Shown piece after piece: positions 62,808 through 64,000 of a stretch of DNA of 64,000 nucleotides. The DNA is from Treponema primitia ZAS-1 (lineage in GTDB: Bacteria > Spirochaetota > Spirochaetia > Treponematales > Breznakiellaceae): the NCBI RefSeq assembly GCF_000297095.1, contig NZ_AEEA01000128.1, positions 12,001 through 76,000 of the forward strand, written 5' to 3'. Position 1 is the first letter of the stretch; each line of letters opens with the position of its first letter. A program made the position numbers and the translations under genes. The notes beneath the pieces were generated by a model, which had not been told where the DNA came from, did not search any database, and saw nothing but the letters and a program-made list of their open reading frames with translations.

Positions 62808-63641
62808 TTGGGTGTGAATACCAAGTACAAAGATAGCGTTTTTACGAAACTCTTTAACGATGAGGACAGTCTACGAGAGCTCTACACTGCCCTGAAGGGT
62901 ATTGATTATGATCCGGCCATACCGATAACCATAAACACCCTGGAGGATGTTCTCTACATGGACCGGATCAACGACCTGTCCTTTACCGTAGGGGACAAAC
63001 TGGTATTCGTAATAGAACACCAGTCTACCCTCAACAAGAACATGCCCCTGCGGTTTTTGTCGTATATTCCCCGGGTTTATGAAAAAATAATCGCGCGCCG
63101 GGCTATATATAAAAATGCCCTGGTGAAGATACCCAAGCCCGAATTCGTCGTTCTCTATAACGGTTTGGAAAAAATGCCGGAAAAGTGGGAACTACGGCTT
63201 TCGAACGCCTTTACGGGCTTGGAAGCGGGTGAAAAAACCTCCCTTGACCTGATTGTCACGGTGTATAATATTAATTATGGACAGAACATGGAATTGCTCC
63301 GAAGAAGCGAGAATCTGGCGGGCTACGCGCAGTTTGTCGCAAAGGTACGGGAAAATGCGGCTATGCCCTTGGAACAGGCGGTAACTGAGGCGATCCGGTA
63401 TTGCATAAAAAACCGGATACTGGCGCGGTTTTTAGAAGAATATGGATCGGAGGTAACAAATATGATGTTTGGCGAATGGGACTGGGACGAGGCAAAGGAA
63501 GCTTGGCAGGAGGAGGCCCGGGAGGAAATGGAAGCGAAATACCAGCCCATACTGATAGAAAACCGACAGGCATTAGCGGAAAAGGACTGTGCAATCCAGG
63601 AACTTAGGCGAAAGTTGCAGGAAGCCGGGATAGATAGTTAA
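62808..63641 (+). CDS. Rpn-family recombination-promoting nuclease/putative transposase
   Basis: A 277-residue PD-(D/E)XK nuclease-like protein. Start VNTKYKDSVFTKLFNDEDSL is the family opening; LYMDRINDLSFTVGDKLVFV followed by IEHQSTLNKNMPLRFLSYI carries the D...(D)...E-x-Q active-site pattern of Rpn/YhgA proteins. The C-terminus is a helical, Glu-rich coiled coil. Start is TTG with AGGAGGG upstream. Members are often multicopy and act in horizontal transfer or phage defence; the role here is unknown. The composite repeat D2-C2 begins 25 nt after its stop. Confidence 0.83.
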   Translation: MGVNTKYKDSVFTKLFNDEDSLRELYTALKGIDYDPAIPITINTLEDVLYMDRINDLSFTVGDKLVFVIEHQSTLNKNMPLRFLSYIPRVYEKIIARRAIYKNALVKIPKPEFVVLYNGLEKMPEKWELRLSNAFTGLEAGEKTSLDLIVTVYNINYGQNMELLRRSENLAGYAQFVAKVRENAAMPLEQAVTEAIRYCIKNRILARFLEEYGSEVTNMMFGEWDWDEAKEAWQEEAREEMEAKYQPILIENRQALAEKDCAIQELRRKLQEAGIDS

Positions 63642-63666
63642 ACCTAGGGCTTATTTTTCCTCCCTA

Positions 63667-63762
63667 CCCCCTATGGACCCCTTAACTTAGTTTCGAGAAC
63701 GCACAATACGAGGTATGGGGGCCTGTTGTGCGTTCTCCACTTCCTAGGGGGGCCATAGGGGG
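63667..63762 (+). repeat. Foldback element D2 (short form)
   Basis: Ends CCCCCTATGG / CCATAGGGGG and inner stem GAGAACGCACAA / TTGTGCGTTCTC. Same ends and second stem as D1 (12039-12210), but the innermost stem is missing. It contains TTAACTTAGTTT, the AACTAAG motif of the A/B linkers in reverse. Confidence 0.8.
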
Positions 63763-63826
63763 CCTTTGCCGCATAACGATGCATACCGCTTGGCGCTTAG
63801 TCAAGCATAATTTGGCGAACCGGCCC
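63763..63826. repeat. Linker between D2 and C2
   Basis: Mirror image of the C1 flank: contains GCATAACG, ATACCGCTTGGCGCTTAGTC and TTTGGCGAACCGGCC, matching the reverse complement of 11858-11910 with changes. No coding character. Confidence 0.65.
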
Positions 63827-64000
63827 GGTGAAGCCATGCGCCCAAGAGGCACGAAAGCACACTTACAACTAGTACGGAGTGGGGTGTCAGGAAGGAAACG
63901 TATGGAGGGACCCTCTGGGAGGCCCCATACGTTTCCTTCCTGACAGGCCCCCCCTTACCATTTGTGTGCTTTCGAAAACCCAGTAGCGCATGGCTTCACC
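63827..64000 (-). repeat. Foldback element C2 (174 bp), inverted copy of C1
   Basis: Same 15-bp terminal inverted repeats except one internal difference, and the same length as C1, in opposite orientation. Its inner stem GTCAGGAAGGAAACGTATGG / CCATACGTTTCCTTCCTGAC is a perfect 20 bp that differs from C1 at paired positions. The window ends exactly at its last base. Confidence 0.85.

Noticed and set aside
63642..64000. Reading the C/D region as an insertion sequence
   Set aside because: No transposase frame or typical short target duplication is visible; the content is nested inverted repeats only.

Overview
The window looks like a chromosomal segment of a spirochaete of the genus Treponema, probably a free-living or gut (termite-type) species with a moderately GC-rich genome. 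This is inferred from the proteins: a long FliG-like flagellar switch protein, a SpiroCoCo-type giant coiled-coil protein, a CarD-ispD-ispF-nth cluster, LolA- and RodZ-like proteins, and a GltB/GltD glutamate synthase. No rRNA, CRISPR array, phage or complete insertion sequence was seen. One tRNA (Gln, UUG) is present.

Layout. 1-4.8 kb: start of a MalT-like LuxR regulator (minus, cut by the window edge), then a fliG-like gene translationally coupled to an M16C metallopeptidase. 4.8-9.2 kb: an AT-rich accessory patch holding a DUF3783 gene whose 3' end is duplicated around a BrnT/BrnA toxin-antitoxin module, a B-box-like zinc protein, a lipoprotein, an XRE regulator, and remnants of RhuM and DUF4349 genes. 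9.2-11.7 kb: carD-ispD-ispF-nth. 12.2-17.3 kb: a minus-strand cluster (exported protein, HAD phosphatase, SpiroCoCo). 17.3-21.0 kb: a second accessory patch with VapBC, a frameshifted aldo/keto reductase, ArfB, a RelBE-type module and an unrecognised gene pair. 21.1-25.8 kb (minus): FloA and a partner, a split chromate transporter, and aspS. 26.3-35.1 kb: ispE, spoVG, tRNA-Gln, rplY, tilS, ftsH, a D-x-D repeat protein and an HtrA-like protease. 35.2-43.5 kb: two hybrid histidine kinases followed by a response-regulator adenylate/guanylate cyclase, which reads as one phosphorelay operon. 44.1-50.4 kb: lolA-like, rodZ-like, rimO, pcrA and an aminotransferase-like remnant. 50.5-52.7 kb: two small membrane proteins, rplM, rpsI and recX. 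53-55.6 kb: a DEAD-box helicase and a flavoprotein. 55.6-62.5 kb (minus): SGNH esterase, gltD and gltB. 62.8-63.6 kb: an Rpn-family nuclease.

The most unusual content is intergenic. One family of roughly 120-145 bp foldback elements (five copies, called A/B here) keeps a conserved core while its arms change sequence in a compensated way. Two copies each form inverted A-linker-B composites. A second composite (C: 174 bp, two copies in opposite orientation; D: 96-172 bp) carries nested stems that also co-vary. These elements fill every long gap between operons except the gltB upstream region. They look like a non-autonomous, structure-selected repeat system that I do not recognise.

A second theme is initiation. 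At least seven genes have a sigma-70-like promoter with a 17-nt spacer whose -10 box ends only 6-8 nt before the start codon, with no Shine-Dalgarno sequence. This predicts leaderless mRNAs for fliG, brnT, carD, aspS, the first sensor kinase, lolA and a small membrane protein. arfB has the same -10 placement with an extended -10 box, and ispE is a near case with an 11-nt gap.
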